NCBI GenBank assembly: GCA_018292915.2
Contig: JACVVK020000005.1
Span: forward strand, 4,884,001 to 4,948,000
Direction: 5' to 3'
Source of the DNA: Batillaria attramentaria
Taxonomy: Eukaryota; Mollusca; Gastropoda; Batillariidae
Length of the DNA stretch: 64,000 nucleotides
Below the pieces are notes generated by a model, which worked only from the letters and a program-made list of their open reading frames with translations, searched no databases and was not told where the DNA came from. Shown in pieces: positions 43,311-55,510 of this stretch (the first letter of the stretch is position 1; every line of letters begins with the position of its first letter). The translations under genes were made by a program, and so were the position numbers.

Positions 43311-43480
43311 GCCCCCTTGTGCCACCCGCACCTGCTGTAAATGCACTGCGACTGTCTAAACAACATAGCGATTGCACCATTACCACAAGGTAACCCGGCC
43401 CAACCCTGAATCTAAACCTAACCCTAAATTTAACGCAAAACTGATCTAAGCAGGCGAACTGTACTAAATGAGCGTGGCTG
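43311..43480 (+). repeat. Dispersed repeat with degenerate CCTAAC units, copy 1
   Basis: aaatgcactgcgactgtcta, agcgattgcaccattacc, then aacctaaccctaaatttaac. A related stretch is at 63013-63160. Confidence 0.55.
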
Positions 43481-44411
43481 AGTAGGTATAGATCGCCCAA
43501 TACGGCCAAAGGGTGCAAACTATACTGATCGCTAGTAACAGGGCATAAGGCTATAAAGGATTACTTTCTTGTTACCTATACTGTTTTGGAGACCATGAGA
43601 TCGAATCTCCCCCCCCCCACCCCCCACCCCCCCCCCCCAAAAAAAAAAAGAAAGAAAGAAATGGTACATGTACCCAGACAGTGAAACAGACTAAAATATC
43701 GTGATGTTTGTCGAGATGGAGAGACAGGCAGAGGACAGTACTAAAAACAATAGTGTTCGATCAGTTGGTTTGGTGACTCTAAAAGGAAAAAAAGCAAAAC
43801 AAAACACACAAAAAAAAACCAACCAGAAATCGGAATTTTACGGAAAGTACTGCCATCAGACGGATAGACAGAGACACTAAACCACTGAAAATAATAGCCC
43901 CTCAGTCATACTCAGGGAACAGACAACCGCGGTTGGTTTGAAAACAATACGTCCCCTACGTGTGACGGACAGAAACCTATTATGGGTCCCGTACCGACCA
44001 GGGGGCTTCCACGTGGCCAGATTTCAAGTTCCCCATCTGGTCACAACAGGTATAGGGAACTTCCGTACAGGGCAGGTGCTCGCTGGCCGGATAGATGAGA
44101 TAAGACCTGGGCCCAGTGTGACATGACCGCTGATAAGAGACACAAGGCGTGCGATGTGTGTACAGAGACAGGGAGAGTGACAGTGGGCCCTCAAACCCGG
44201 CCCCCTTAGGTAAAGATTACGCGTCTCTGTGTATGGGCCCCTGTCTCAGTGTATAAGCTTTGACAGCCTGTGTTGAGTGTATGTAGAGTAGATATGCTGT
44301 TTTCTTTTGGCCGTAAGTAGGCGTTGGTGGGGGAGGGGGAAGGGGGGGGGGGCAGCAGGGGACAGTTAGCCACAGGTCTGGAGACAGGGCATTGCTGTTT
44401 TCACATGCGCA

Positions 44412-44615
44412 CGTACACACACACACACACACACATTCGCACGTACGCACTGGCACGCGCGCGCACACGCACGCGCGCGCGCACACACACACACACTGTG
44501 CGCGTGCGCACACTGACACAGTTACACACACACTGACACACATTCTAGTACACACACACACACACACACACCGTCACACACACTGTGACTGTGACACACA
44601 CGCACACCGTGCCGT

Positions 44616-44647
<32 letters not shown>
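44412..44647 (+). repeat. Long imperfect CA/GC array
   Basis: CA units mixed with gcgcgcacacgcacgcgcgc and gtgacac blocks; strong alternating purine-pyrimidine character. Confidence 0.9.
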
Positions 44648-44649
<2 letters not shown>

Positions 44650-44961
44650 CAAGGGAGTTCAGCCGAAAGATCAGTAAAAGCGGTCACCTACATTCGTACA
44701 CGTCAGTATACTGACACTGACTGTGACACGATACACATGGCACATGTAGTCCCGGGCCATGTAATGCAGCCAGTCACACTCACAACATGAACTACCCGGA
44801 TGTCGCTGTGTTGGTGATCGTAATTAGCAACTGCTTGTACACAGACACCGTAATGGCAGTAATTTCCCAACCCTTAGGAGCACAGGGTACACTGACGTAT
44901 CAGTTACTGTTCCCAGTTGATCACAGGCCCACGGCAGAGAGCCGGCGGTTCCGTACAATTA

Positions 44962-45366
44962 CTGCAAATAATAATAATAATGAGTATTGTAGTAGGCGCT
45001 TTACCCAATTTCATGAATCGGCTCAAAGCGCCGCGAACTGATCCCATCACGCACGCTCACGTGAATCACACGCAGTCTCACACACTGGACATAAACATAT
45101 TACAATCACGTGGTGCGAAGAGTCAGCTCAGCTATTTAAATTTCGGAATTTAGAATAGCATATATATTTTTTGAAATTTGGTGGGCTGAACATTTCCAAA
45201 GCAGAGGGGGAAGATGCCGGGGTACCCGGAGAGAACCCCCGACGATCAGCCCGAATGAACGGTGCCACATACGAGAAGGAAAAATTCTTTGCCCCGAGTG
45301 GGACTCGAACCCCTGACCTCTCGCATTGGTGACAAGTCTCTTAACCACTAGACCACCGACCGCCCC
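44962..45366 (-). mobile_element. Second SINE family, full-length copy on the - strand
   Basis: Reverse complement of the 11770 element: the ATT tail is at 44965-44980, the middle has ttgcatttatt-type remnants, and the tRNA head ends at ggtggtctagtggtt (45340-45356 read in reverse), then gcggtcgg. Confidence 0.88.
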
Positions 45367-45450
45367 AAATCCATAGACTTGTGGTGGCCGCACTGACAAA
45401 TCATGTATGACTCTGGCTGTCAAACTACGTCAGTCATTACAATATACCGT

Positions 45451-45542
45451 CAGGCGCGTAGGAAGATGCTGAGAGGAAGGGGGGCCCATTAAGTCTGGTG
45501 AGCCATACGGCCGGGGTGAAGAAGGATGGGGTGGGGGAGGAG

Positions 45543-45587
<45 letters not shown>

Positions 45588-45756
45588 GACTGCCGAGGAT
45601 TGTGTCCTGCGACAGCAGAGCGGGGGGGGGGGGGGGCGACCACTGGTGGGCCCCCTCTCCTCTTATCAAAAGCAAGGGGGGCCCAAAGATATTCGGGCCC
45701 CCCTTCCAAAAATCGAACGGGGGCCAGGGCCCCCGTCAGTGGTTCCTATGCCCCTG
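45451..45756. mobile_element. Possible TIR element with CAGGGGCATAGGAA ends
   Basis: CAGGCGCGTAGGAA at 45451 pairs with TTCCTATGCCCCTG ending at 45756 (two mismatches). The interior is G/C-rich, with ggggggccca / ggccccc stretches and a GT run. No clear target duplication is visible, so the assignment is tentative. Confidence 0.5.
45544..45587 (+). repeat. (GT)n microsatellite
   Basis: About 22 GT units inside the possible TIR element at 45451. Confidence 0.93.
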
Positions 45757-46117
45757 ACTGTTGACTGAAACTGAGTCTTTCTGCAAAATGACGAATCCTC
45801 AGTGCCTGCAAAGATAATGCGTGCAGAGAGACATACGAGGGATGTCTCTGGTAGTGCGTGTGTCTGGGGTATTCCGCTGTCAGCACGGTTCTTGTCTGCA
45901 TCAATTTTCGCCATCCAGTTTCGAAGCAAGAAGAGCGAAGGATGCAGTTCACAAGGTGGCATGTCCTCAGTCTGCCGGCTTCGAATAGCCCATTTACGTC
46001 ACACCGGCTTCATCTCTCACAAGTCTCCCTATAGTCAGTGTCGTCCTTGAGACTGTTCCAAAGATCAAAGAAGTATATATATATATATGCAGATGCACTT
46101 CGGGGATAACTTCGTTC

Positions 46118-46345
46118 CTGCCCGACCCGACAGGGGTCAAATATATGTGCTGGCCTTTTTCTCGTTGCCCCGTCTGTGATATCACCCATATGTGATGGGA
46201 AAGGACGTTAAACCCTCAAACACCCCACTCACCCACCCGTCTGGGGGCCAGCCCTCGGACATTGGTGTTGGCTTTTCCCTCGTTGTTGATACTGGTGGCC
46301 CTTATGTGGTGGAAAAGGACGTTAAACGCGCTGATTCCATCTTTG
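46118..46345 (+). mobile_element. Two decayed tRNA-Lys-type SINE bodies in tandem
   Basis: 46118-46240 has the SINE body without an intact tRNA head (tgtgctggcctttttctcg, aaaggacgttaaac). A second, more diverged body follows at about 46241-46345 (ttttccctcgttgttg, ggtggaaaaggacgttaaac). They lie just upstream of the complete copy at 46496. Confidence 0.65.
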
Positions 46346-46495
46346 CTAAGCCAGTTTATGTTTTTCTAGTGAATGCGCCTGTACGCTCGAAATACTCTGT
46401 CTTTATTATTAGTACAGCTCTTAATGCGATACAGTGTTGTTACACTGTGCGCGAGCAGTTGAACTCTCAAAAATTCTACAACTGTTGTTACACTA

Positions 46496-46671
46496 AGGGG
46501 AGCCGGGATAGCCGAATGGTAGAGCGTTGGACTCTTAATGCTTGGGTTGTGAGTTCAAGTTCGGACCCCGGCTGGGGCAGAATATTTGTGCTGGCCCTTT
46601 TCTCGTTGTCCCGTCTTCAGTTTGATATCACCCTTACGTGGCGGAAAAGGACGTTAAACTCCCAAACACCC
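46496..46671 (+). mobile_element. Complete tRNA-Lys-type SINE with 12-bp target-site duplication
   Basis: Head gccgggatagccgaatggta and the anticodon-loop-like ggactcttaatg resemble tRNA-Lys(CTT); B box is near 46550. The body ends cccaaacaccc. The direct repeat gttgttacacta flanks it at 46484-46495 and 46672-46683. Its frame produces a spurious 214-codon open frame upstream to downstream. Confidence 0.9.
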
Positions 46672-47623
46672 GTTGTTACACTACTGGAATGCTCAGTAGC
46701 CAGTGTGGTCGTCGAGCACGCTTCTGTTGGCTCAGTGCCAGCATTACAGACGCTGTCATTGTCCAGGTTGTCTAAGTGGTGTGATGAAAGATACCACGAA
46801 AACAGTTCAGAACAATCTGTGAACAAAAAATGGTGACATCAGCTCTTTTAAACTCCTAACCACACACCCACCCAATTGTCTGTTGAAGATACCAGATGAT
46901 ACCGCGGTACACAGTCAGTCATATAAAGCTAGTGATTTGGTTCGAGAACAGCCTGGTGCTGTTGCTGATAATGGGATTCTGACGACTGTGTGTTCAGTCG
47001 TCATTTACAGCCCACAGCCGGGTCACATCAGTCGTTAACAAAGTGGCACGGCCGTCTGTCAGTAATCCGCGTCAGTATGCGTCAGTGCGCCTGATCCGCT
47101 CATCCTGCGGGCCATTTGCTGATGCTTGTCCCGTGCGATCCGTCGTTTACAGTGGTCTCGATACCCGTTAGTATTGAACAAGAGGCCCCCTAAAATATTG
47201 ACCAGTGCCGCGTGAACTTGAAACGACGGAGGAGAGCGCCCTCTTGCCGACTACTGTCCCATACATGAGTAATGCCCCTTTCTGGTGACAACGTCGAGGG
47301 TGTAATGAGTGGTGGCTCCCCTCGGCGACCACTTCACGGCCGGGTTTTATCTCATCGTTGGAATATCAAGCTCTTCTTTCCGACTGCCTCTTGAGTCTTG
47401 TTCTTTATGGCTGTCTTTTTTTCCGAACCCTCCACGTGCACTTTTTGTTGTTATGACTGAGCCCCCTCTCCACCCCCCTCCCCACAACCACCACCCCCCC
47501 CCCCCCGGCCTCTCAACTCTCCTTGGTCCCAAAAGACACCACAATCGCCATCACCATCTCATGTTAGAACGCTGAGAGCCGTAGTCAGACCATGCTCCAA
47601 TCTGATGTTCTAACATTCCACCA

Positions 47624-47680
<57 letters not shown>

Positions 47681-47703
47681 CTCTCTCTCTCTCTCTCTCT
47701 CTT
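47624..47703 (+). repeat. (GT)n(CT)n microsatellite
   Basis: GT run to about 47679 followed by a CT run. Confidence 0.95.
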
Positions 47704-47806
47704 TTAGAAACAGCAGATTGCAATTCGACCAGTGCCGTATGGCGAAATCTTTTCCTTTATCCGGAAATATAAAGTCAGTCCATTCTCTCAGTTTCTCCCC
47801 AGGCTC

Positions 47807-47809
<3 letters not shown>

Positions 47810-47882
<73 letters not shown>

Positions 47883-47914
47883 CACACACGCACACACACA
47901 CACACACACACACA
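47810..47914 (+). repeat. (CA)n microsatellite
   Basis: About 50 CA units with a few CG interruptions; together with the GT run at 47624 it can fold back into a long hairpin. Confidence 0.95.
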
Positions 47915-48289
47915 TGACCTTTCACTGTCAGTACTGATGCGATGTCACAAAGAGCATCACAAACTTGCGGCCGCCTTTAGCCGTCTGGAAAGGGGCTTTA
48001 GGCAGGAACACTGGAAGGGGCTCCGGGAAAGATGATTACGGAACTAGAAGGCGAATTCCACGACTGGCAATGGTTTGTGGATGTCGGGAGAGGACGGGGA
48101 GGGGAGGGAGGTCGATAATACAACGTAATGATAGTCCTTTGGACCCTCTCCTTGATTCCACATTTCAGAGAGGCGGCGTGCGACAAGACCGTTCACCATT
48201 TTGAGGGCAGCGTTCGGTGAAGGTAAGACTAATGCAGAAGTTTGGCGTTGGCTTTAAACAGTGTTTGGTGGCTTCAAGTCGCTTCAGGC

Positions 48290-48555
48290 TCCACATGCAG
48301 AAGTCGAGGTTAGGGGTTTTAGTCCCGGGTTAGAGTCTAACCTCAAACTAAACTAGCTCTGGGGTTAAATTTTTTGTTGTTTGTTGTTTTAAATCAGGAA
48401 GCGGGTCCATTCCAGCAAGATGCCTAAGCCGTTACAGAAAGATTTATTTCTTTCTTCTCCTTTTTTTTTTAAATAAAATTTTGTTTCTTTTGTCCTAGGC
48501 TGGGTTAGGCCCATAGCCGTGGGTTAAATTAACTTCGACTGTTACATTCGGGCCC
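48290..48555 (+). mobile_element. MITE family with GGGCCCGNATGTAA ends, copy 1
   Basis: Contains agtcgaggttaggggtttta, gtctaacctcaaactaaact, ctaggctgggttaggcccat and ends ttacattcgggccc. Its 5' end is diverged (ccacatgcag). The subterminal tcgaggttag / taacttcgac pair is inverted. Same family as 55511 and 62738. Confidence 0.75.
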
Positions 48556-49871
48556 TGGCCGGTTTCAAACGATGAGGCTGAAAACATGAACGAGTTTGAG
48601 GGTATGGTTGATTCAGCTGACAGCCTTTCCATTCCACCATAAGAGAAATATATTAATTTGAAATATGTCATCCATCGGAGAGATGGCCTGTAATATTCTG
48701 AACCAGAAATTGGAGGAAGTCCCGTGTGTCATATCTTTGGGTGTCAGCCAGGCCGAGGAAAAAATCGGGACTGATGTGGCCCTTGAAAAACTTAAGAGGG
48801 GAAGAGAGCAGCGGTGAAATCAGACAGCAATTCACTCTTTGATCACAAAATGACGTCCTAGAATTCCGTCATCCTTCCGAAAGATTGCTCAATAGACGGC
48901 TCCACTCTCGTCAGTCTAGAGGGGCGAGCACCCAGAATTCAGCCAGTCGCGTGCCGCGGCATAATGAGCACAACACATGGCACGGTCTGGCAGACTTTTT
49001 TTTGCCACACTACAAACAGCGAAGCACTGATATCTTTTTTGTGTGTGACCGCAGAAACGTGGAAAAAAATCAATAAAGTGACATCATCATTGAGGAAAAT
49101 GACCATTACGCCGATTTTTTTCATCTTGAAATCACCCTCCCCCCCCCCCCCCTTTTCCACAAAATGACGCCATGGGGACGTACTTGTGTTTTGCCAGTGC
49201 ACGACGGAATAAAGGGGCGGGACTTTGGCCTCGGGGCAGGCTTGCCGAGTGGAGTCGTCTGCTGATGCAGTGCCCTACAAACAAGTCACGGTCGCCGCCG
49301 CCGGATGATTGCCAGATCACAGCAGTCGATGGCCAAGAACACGTTTGTTTTCCAGCCGAAAAATAGGTTATTTTGCAGCTGCTGTATAACCAGACAATTC
49401 GTACACCGACTGATTACGAAATTGGTGGAGGGGGGGGGGGGGCATGTGTGCGAATTCGGCCAACCCTCAGGAACATTGCTCGTAACCATGACGCTATGCA
49501 CCAGGTGTCGGTGATGGGATGATTGCCGAACGTATTGAGGAGATCTGTCGATGGTCCGTGGCATATTGGTCGTTCAGCAGTTGAAAATGAAGCAAGCAAG
49601 CAAGCGCACGCACTGGCACGCACACAGCGCACATTTGATAATTGGCAGTTTCGTGCCACCAGGGAACAGTTTTCTTTGACAGTGTAACAGGATCCGTCAC
49701 AGTCAGGGATGCATGTGAAATGAGAGGGTCCCCAGTCTAATCGTGGTCAGTTGGTTGTTCCCTTAGGATAGCTGTGCCTTCCGGTCGCTGTAACAAAGTC
49801 ATTCCCGTTACTGAGGGCTGCCTCCAATGACTCTTATGGTGGGCACATAAAACCCTAACTTAGCTAAACAT

Positions 49872-49909
49872 CGCGCGTGCGCGCGCGCGCGCGCGCGCAC
49901 ACACACACA

Positions 49910-49980
<71 letters not shown>
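49872..49980 (+). repeat. Compound GC/CA/GCAC microsatellite
   Basis: gcgcgtgcgcgcgcgcgcgc then CA units then eleven or so gcac tetramers. Confidence 0.93.
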
Positions 49981-50134
49981 TATAATAATATCCAATCCAG
50001 CTCATGTCGACAGGCCTACGACTGATTTGTATTTTCGGAGTTCAGGCTTCTGCTCGGTGATATGACCTAAATGTTTTCAGTAAAAGAAACTTGACTTACC
50101 ATATCCCCCCCAAAAAAACAACCCAAAACGCGCA

Positions 50135-50135
<1 letters not shown>

Positions 50136-50184
<49 letters not shown>
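50136..50184 (+). repeat. (CA)n microsatellite
   Basis: About 24 CA units. Confidence 0.95.
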
Positions 50185-50188
<4 letters not shown>

Positions 50189-50523
50189 TATTTTCGGTCT
50201 GGCCGCAGAACGGATGACGAGACATCACTCTTGCTTCCTCCCCATCGCCTCCTATCCCATCCCTCTACCACCGTGTCTGGGATCGGGAGGTGCTTGTTGG
50301 CAGCCATTCAGCACAGGGGGTCCGATGGGGAGAGAGCATTTGATGGATCCAATCAATTTGTGTAAACCCCAGTGGCTGGTGCAGTACGTGCTGTTCACCA
50401 TCTGTAGCTCCAGCCGTGTCACTGAACGCGCTAGGGGAACTATGTCAGTGTTGCTAGGACTGTGGAAATGTCAGGCAGCCGTTTAGTCTAATTAGTGGGT
50501 CCCCGGTTTGTCCCCGTCCCCGT

Positions 50524-50561
<38 letters not shown>

Positions 50562-50569
50562 TGCAGTGA

Positions 50570-50639
<70 letters not shown>

Positions 50640-50640
50640 G
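50524..50640 (+). repeat. Duplicated GT-GA compound microsatellite
   Basis: GT run, GA run, gtgcagtg, repeated twice, ending in GT units. The block was duplicated as a unit. Confidence 0.9.
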
Positions 50641-51474
50641 TGTTTTTGCGTGTGACAAGGAACGATCAGTGTTTCTTTCGTGTTTGGTCCACGTTATCAT
50701 GCTTGTTTGGTGCTTTCATGAGATGGCACGAGGGTGCGTCAGCGAAGACTGAATGAGGTCACTCATATTTTTTATTGAAACGGCCTTTCACTCCAGCCCA
50801 GACTAGGTAGACCGATTCAGTGTGTGTGTGTGTTGCCACAACAAAAGAAGAGTAATTCTAAAAATCATAATGCCGGAAAAATATTCTCCAATGACTCAGA
50901 AATAAATGTCATGCTGTAGCATTCTCATTTTTGATTCAGTGATGCACCATTGTACAGCATCAGTCGTATCCCCTTCGTTGCTTGTGTCAAAGGTTCGATG
51001 GTTTGCTCAAGGTGTATTGTGGTTGCCACCATTTTGTTTTTCAGTAGCGCATTGGTGAATTGACATTACATGCACTTTTGTCAGAGATCCGATTTCATTT
51101 TTGTCACCGTGATATGGTTGAAGTTGTTCGGAAAAAATGGCCATGGTGAAGGTTTTTACAGATGCATACTCGTATTTGCGTAAGTTTGCGAGAGAGAGAG
51201 AGGGGGGGGGGGTGGCGCCTAGGGGAAGACTTTCTGCACACGACGGTATTGGTATTTCCGGCACGGAGTTCGAGAAAGGGACCCTATCTTCGAGCGGATC
51301 TTATCTGTCTTGTTCTAGCAGTATTTGGGTCAGTCAGTTCAGTATCACTGATGTCGGGGACTGAACTGACCGTCCGACCCTCTGAACCTACACTGACCCA
51401 TTTTCGCTCACTCAGTATCTAGACGTAATGTATTACAATTCCCAGACACAGCCTGTAGGTCATTGTACTGAGTT

Positions 51475-51815
51475 AGTTAGTTAGTTATTTAGGGCTTAAC
51501 GCCGCGGAAGCAACAAAGGCTAATTCGCGGCTCATGAAAGTCCCTTCCTGCCAGGTCCTATAAAACAAAAATTCCCGCATTAAAACAAGATGTAAATAAA
51601 TATTAAAAATCTATCGGGTCTAAGTGAGACTTCTTTGAGGACTTAAAAATTTAACAAAGGGGGTCAGTGAAAGACTGAATATTTGAGGTCTATAATTTAT
51701 AGAACAGGTTGACCTCTTTCAGGAAACTGAAGATGCTGTCGGGAGGGACATCCCTGAACAGCACCTTCAGTGAATCTGCACAGTAATGTTTGGCACGGAT
51801 CTCAGTCATTGTACT
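51475..51815 (-). mobile_element. LINE 3' end on the - strand
   Basis: Read on the - strand, the frame ends AKHYCADSLKVLFRDVPPDS, IFSFLKEVNLFYKL, stop (TAG at 51690-51692), like the C-termini of RTE/Jockey-type retrotransposon proteins. A short 3' UTR follows with gcggcgttaagccctaaata and an (AACT)n-like tail at 51475-51490. 5'-truncated. Confidence 0.7.
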
Positions 51816-52019
51816 GAGGCGTTTGTCACGTCAGTGAGAAGTTGAATTAGTTACAGGTTAAAACTTATAACAGCGAGCGGGAGACGACATGTACCGTCTC
51901 GAGATTGCGTATCATGTCATTGTATTCAATGCCATAACATCTCTTTACTCACTTTATGTAGATTTAGTGTTTATACTGCCCCGTAGACCAGTTTGCATCA
52001 GCTGTCCAACGTTACATTG

Positions 52020-52185
52020 GGGGAGCCGGGGTGGCCGAATGGTAGAGCGTTGGACTTCTAATGCTCGGGTCGTGAGTTCGTATCCCGGCTGAGGCCAAAT
52101 ATTTGTGCTGGCTTTTTCATCGTTGCCCCGTCTTTGATATCACCCGTGTGTGGTGGAAAAAGACGTTAAACCCCCAAATACCCAC
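52020..52185 (+). mobile_element. Complete tRNA-Lys-type SINE with 14-bp target-site duplication
   Basis: ggggagccggggtggccg head with A-box and B-box-like motifs (tggtagagcg; gagttcgtatcc). Flanked by perfect ccaacgttacattg at 52006-52019 and 52186-52199. Same body and CACCCA-type end as the other copies. Confidence 0.92.
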
Positions 52186-53304
52186 CCAACGTTACATTGT
52201 TTTTTTCACGTAGTGCAGGCACACTTAGCCGCGAATTAGTTTTAGTGTTCAGAGAGATTGGCCGTGTTGACGAAATTGTAGTCCTATTCCGTGCCTTTCA
52301 CTGTTTGAGGGTGGTACGTTGCTGAACCTACCAACAGCCCAAGGCAATACTGTACCCAGGTTTATGCAAACGGGCCATTAATCTAGTCATTGAATGGCCT
52401 GTTGCCCAACGATTTCAGACCTTTTATACATGTAAATTGGGCTTTACAGATTCAGATAACTATCAGACTTGGATCACGATCATGCAGATGAAGGGTTAGC
52501 GTGTGTCTGAGTACGGACAATTTCAGTTAGGTGTCAGTTCGTATGTCACGATTTGCTTTTGAGTCTAACTTCATCTGGAGTCCAACTGAACTTACTGTTC
52601 CCCGTTGGACAGAAATCTAGCTGAATTGTGACAGTAGAAGGTTGCATCAGCAGATAGTATCAGTACATTTCAGTTGGTCGCGGGGGTGAGAGAGAGAGAC
52701 TCGGAGAGAGAGAAAGAGGGAGGTGACGAACAAAAGCCACCTGGTCTACACTGAGTGAAGGTTCAGTACTGAAAGTTGATCGCGTCTGAATTTTAAAACA
52801 TAAAAACCAATCTGCGTCTGTACTGATATTCTACTCCCTTTATTTCCTCTTTTCATTCTGTCTCCTCCCCCCCCCCCAGCCCCCTCCCCCCCCCCTCCCT
52901 TTCTTTCTTTCTTTGTGTGTTTGCATATTTTGCTCTTCAAGTTATCACCTTACTTGCAGATTCCATTTTTCGTTTCGAAAGCGTACGCTAAGGCGTCTGT
53001 TTTGGCATTTTGACATCCAGCAAAAGAAAACTGTGATGAACCAGCAATGACGTCAGATGAAATGAAAATATTATTTTTCGCGCATGCGACCGTCTTTACT
53101 TCAGGCAAAGACGGCTCGTGTTGGGAGGCTTGGCGCTTCACACAACGTTGATATTGATTGCGAGCGACGGCCGACTGATTAATGTGGCGCTCTTGTCCGA
53201 TCCTAAGTGACCGTACTGTCCTCTTCCTTTGTGTGAAGTCGCGTCTGACGGCAAAGAGGCGGCTTCCGGCTTCCCTTAGCCAGGGGGGGGGGGGGGGGGG
53301 GGCG

Positions 53305-53560
53305 TCTGTATAGTCCTACGTGTCAGTAGTCCTACGTGTCGATAGTCCTACTACGGTCACCAGTCCAACTTGTCGATAGTCCGGCGATTTTATGCTCTTT
53401 TTTTTTTTTTTTTTTTTGGTTAATTGATAGTCCGATTCTTTTATAGTCCTACGCGGTCGATAGTCAGTAGTCCTACGTGTCGATAGTCCTACGGTCGCCA
53501 GTCCTACTACGTGTCGATAGTCCGACGATCTTACGCATTAATTCGCATCGATAGTCGGAT
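53305..53560. repeat. GTCGATAGTCCTACGTGT repeat, left (sense) arm
   Basis: At least eight variants of gtcgatagtcctacgtgt / agtcctac in one orientation, separated by a T run (53398-53417). The same word occurs in reverse complement in the right arm (54030-54475), so the two make a large imperfect inverted repeat around a CA microsatellite. Confidence 0.8.
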
Positions 53561-53741
53561 TTTTGTTGTTGTTGTAAATTCTGTTTTTGTCATTTTCTTA
53601 CAAGACTGGACAATATACTTATATAACATCAAGCACAAGCGGAAAAGATAACATGAAGGTGAAGTAATTCCAAGATAAACGAAAGTGAACAAAACTAGCA
53701 ATAGCTAACCAAAAAAGCAGAGCCACAAACAGGATACAAGA

Positions 53742-53849
<108 letters not shown>

Positions 53850-53914
53850 TCTTGGATAGAGTCGGGTTACATGATTCGGATTTAAAAAAAAAAAAACCCA
53901 AAAAAAACACTGTA

Positions 53915-54475
53915 GTCCTAGGGTCGGTGGCCGGCCTACATGTCGATAGGCCTACACTTACTCAAAGCCTCGTCAGTCCTACGTCTTAGTCCTGCGTGTC
54001 GATGGTCCTACTGGAAAAATCTAAAGGAGAATAGGACTATCGACACGTAGGACGAATGATACGTAGGACTGACGAAATTTCGAGGAAGTGTCGGACATTC
54101 AACACGTAGAACAGTCGACCGTAGGACTATCGAGAATCTGGACTATCGACACGTAGGACTATCGGCTTAGGACTGTCGACACGTCGGACTAATACGTCGG
54201 ACTGCCGAGACGTCGAGTAAGAGTAGGACAATCGACACGTAGGACTATCGAGAATCCGGACTACCGACACGTAGGACTATCGAGAATCCGGACTACCGAC
54301 ACGTAGGACTATCGAGAATCCGGACTACCGACACGTAGGACTATCGAGAATCCGGACTACCGACACATAGGACTATCGAGAATCCGGACTATCGACACGT
54401 AGGACTATCGACACGTAGGACTATCGGCGTTGGGCTCCCGACACGTAGCACAGTTGACACGTAGGACTGACGAGC
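53915..54475. repeat. GTCGATAGTCCTACGTGT repeat, right arm with hairpin and 32-bp array
   Basis: Begins with sense words, then a hairpin (GTGTCGATGGTCCTA 53996-54010 / TAGGACTATCGACAC 54032-54046, 21-base loop), then many antisense words ggactatcgacacgtaggac. 54233-54394 is a tandem array of about five 32-bp units built around gactatcgagaatccggac. Confidence 0.85.
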
Positions 54476-54783
54476 GACACGCACCCCTTCCCTTAGCCAG
54501 TCGCGTGCACTGCCGTGCTTGCTTAGATGTGATAGATGCCAATGGAAATATTTTGTCACACTCACAAGCAACCTTGGCGCGGCTTTCAGCGTGCACATTT
54601 ACCTAGCAGATTTGGTAATACGTAAAGTGTAAACGTGGCAGTGTCGGAGTCCGACAGTTAGCCGTGAAGTTCAGACTAACAGTAACACCAACGAATTCTT
54701 GTTAGGCGTTTCGAACATTATGGTCATCATGATAATAATACATGTACTAGTCATACCAGAAGGAGTGGGTGGGGCGGATGGGA

Positions 54784-54990
54784 GAGGGGAGCTAGGACAG
54801 CCGTTGGACTTGGAGTGCTCGGGTCGCGAGTTCGAATCCTGGTTGGGAACCAAAAGTTTGTACTGTACCCCCCCCCCCCCGTACTCCCCTCCCCCCCCCC
54901 CCCCCCCCGTTGTCCCGTCATTGATATCACTCTTACGTGGGGGAAAAGGACGTGAAGGACGCACCCGCAAACACCCACCCACCCATCCAC
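54784..54990 (+). mobile_element. tRNA-Lys-type SINE, degenerate, with internal C runs
   Basis: Keeps gagttcgaatcctggttggg, the gttgtcccgtcattgatatca body and ggaaaaggacgt, with C-rich expansions at 54870-54908 and a long CACCCA end (54965-54990). Confidence 0.7.
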
Positions 54991-55510
54991 CCGCCCCAGT
55001 TTTTTCTGACGTACCCATAACATCGATAAGTACGGGAAGTCATTTGATAAATACAATGTAAATGAATGAATTTAACTGAAAAAAATTGAATGAAAACGGG
55101 ATGTTAACATTAGCCCATGTGTTTTTATCTATCAAAAAATCTGCCACAGCCGGAGCCGTGCGCCTCCTAACAATGAGCACATTTATCACGAGCTCAGTCT
55201 ATGAAACCCAATATAATCATCTGAACTAAGTGCTATTGAAGAGGCCGGGCAGGTCTGGAGTTATTGAAAACTTTCGCTCGTTTCTAATGGATATCAACGG
55301 TTTGTTTGTCCGTGTGGACGGGGTGTGCGTTTGGGGAGGTGTCGCGTTAACGTCATTGACCGCTCTGTGACCACGCCGCAGACCGAACACACAGCCACGC
55401 CGAGATAACGTTTCAAGATAAGGGCATGGTTTGCACTGAACTGATAGCCACTGCTAGTCTTACACGTGTATACCCGGCGGCTACAGGTTTACTGTCCCTA
55501 CTACAGCCTG

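Noticed and set aside
45295..45366. tRNA-Asp-like gene on the - strand
   Set aside because: It is the head of the second SINE family, identical in layout to the copies at 11770 and 63350.
46496..46570. Intact tRNA-Lys gene
   Set aside because: tRNA-like boxes are present but the stems do not pair properly and the sequence continues as a SINE body with target duplications.
46192..46836. 214-codon open frame
   Set aside because: It runs through three SINE bodies and their flanks; the protein has no composition or motif of a gene and starts inside a SINE.
54233..54394. 32-bp regular repeats resembling a CRISPR array
   Set aside because: Units are contiguous with no unique spacers, no cas genes, and the window is clearly from an animal.
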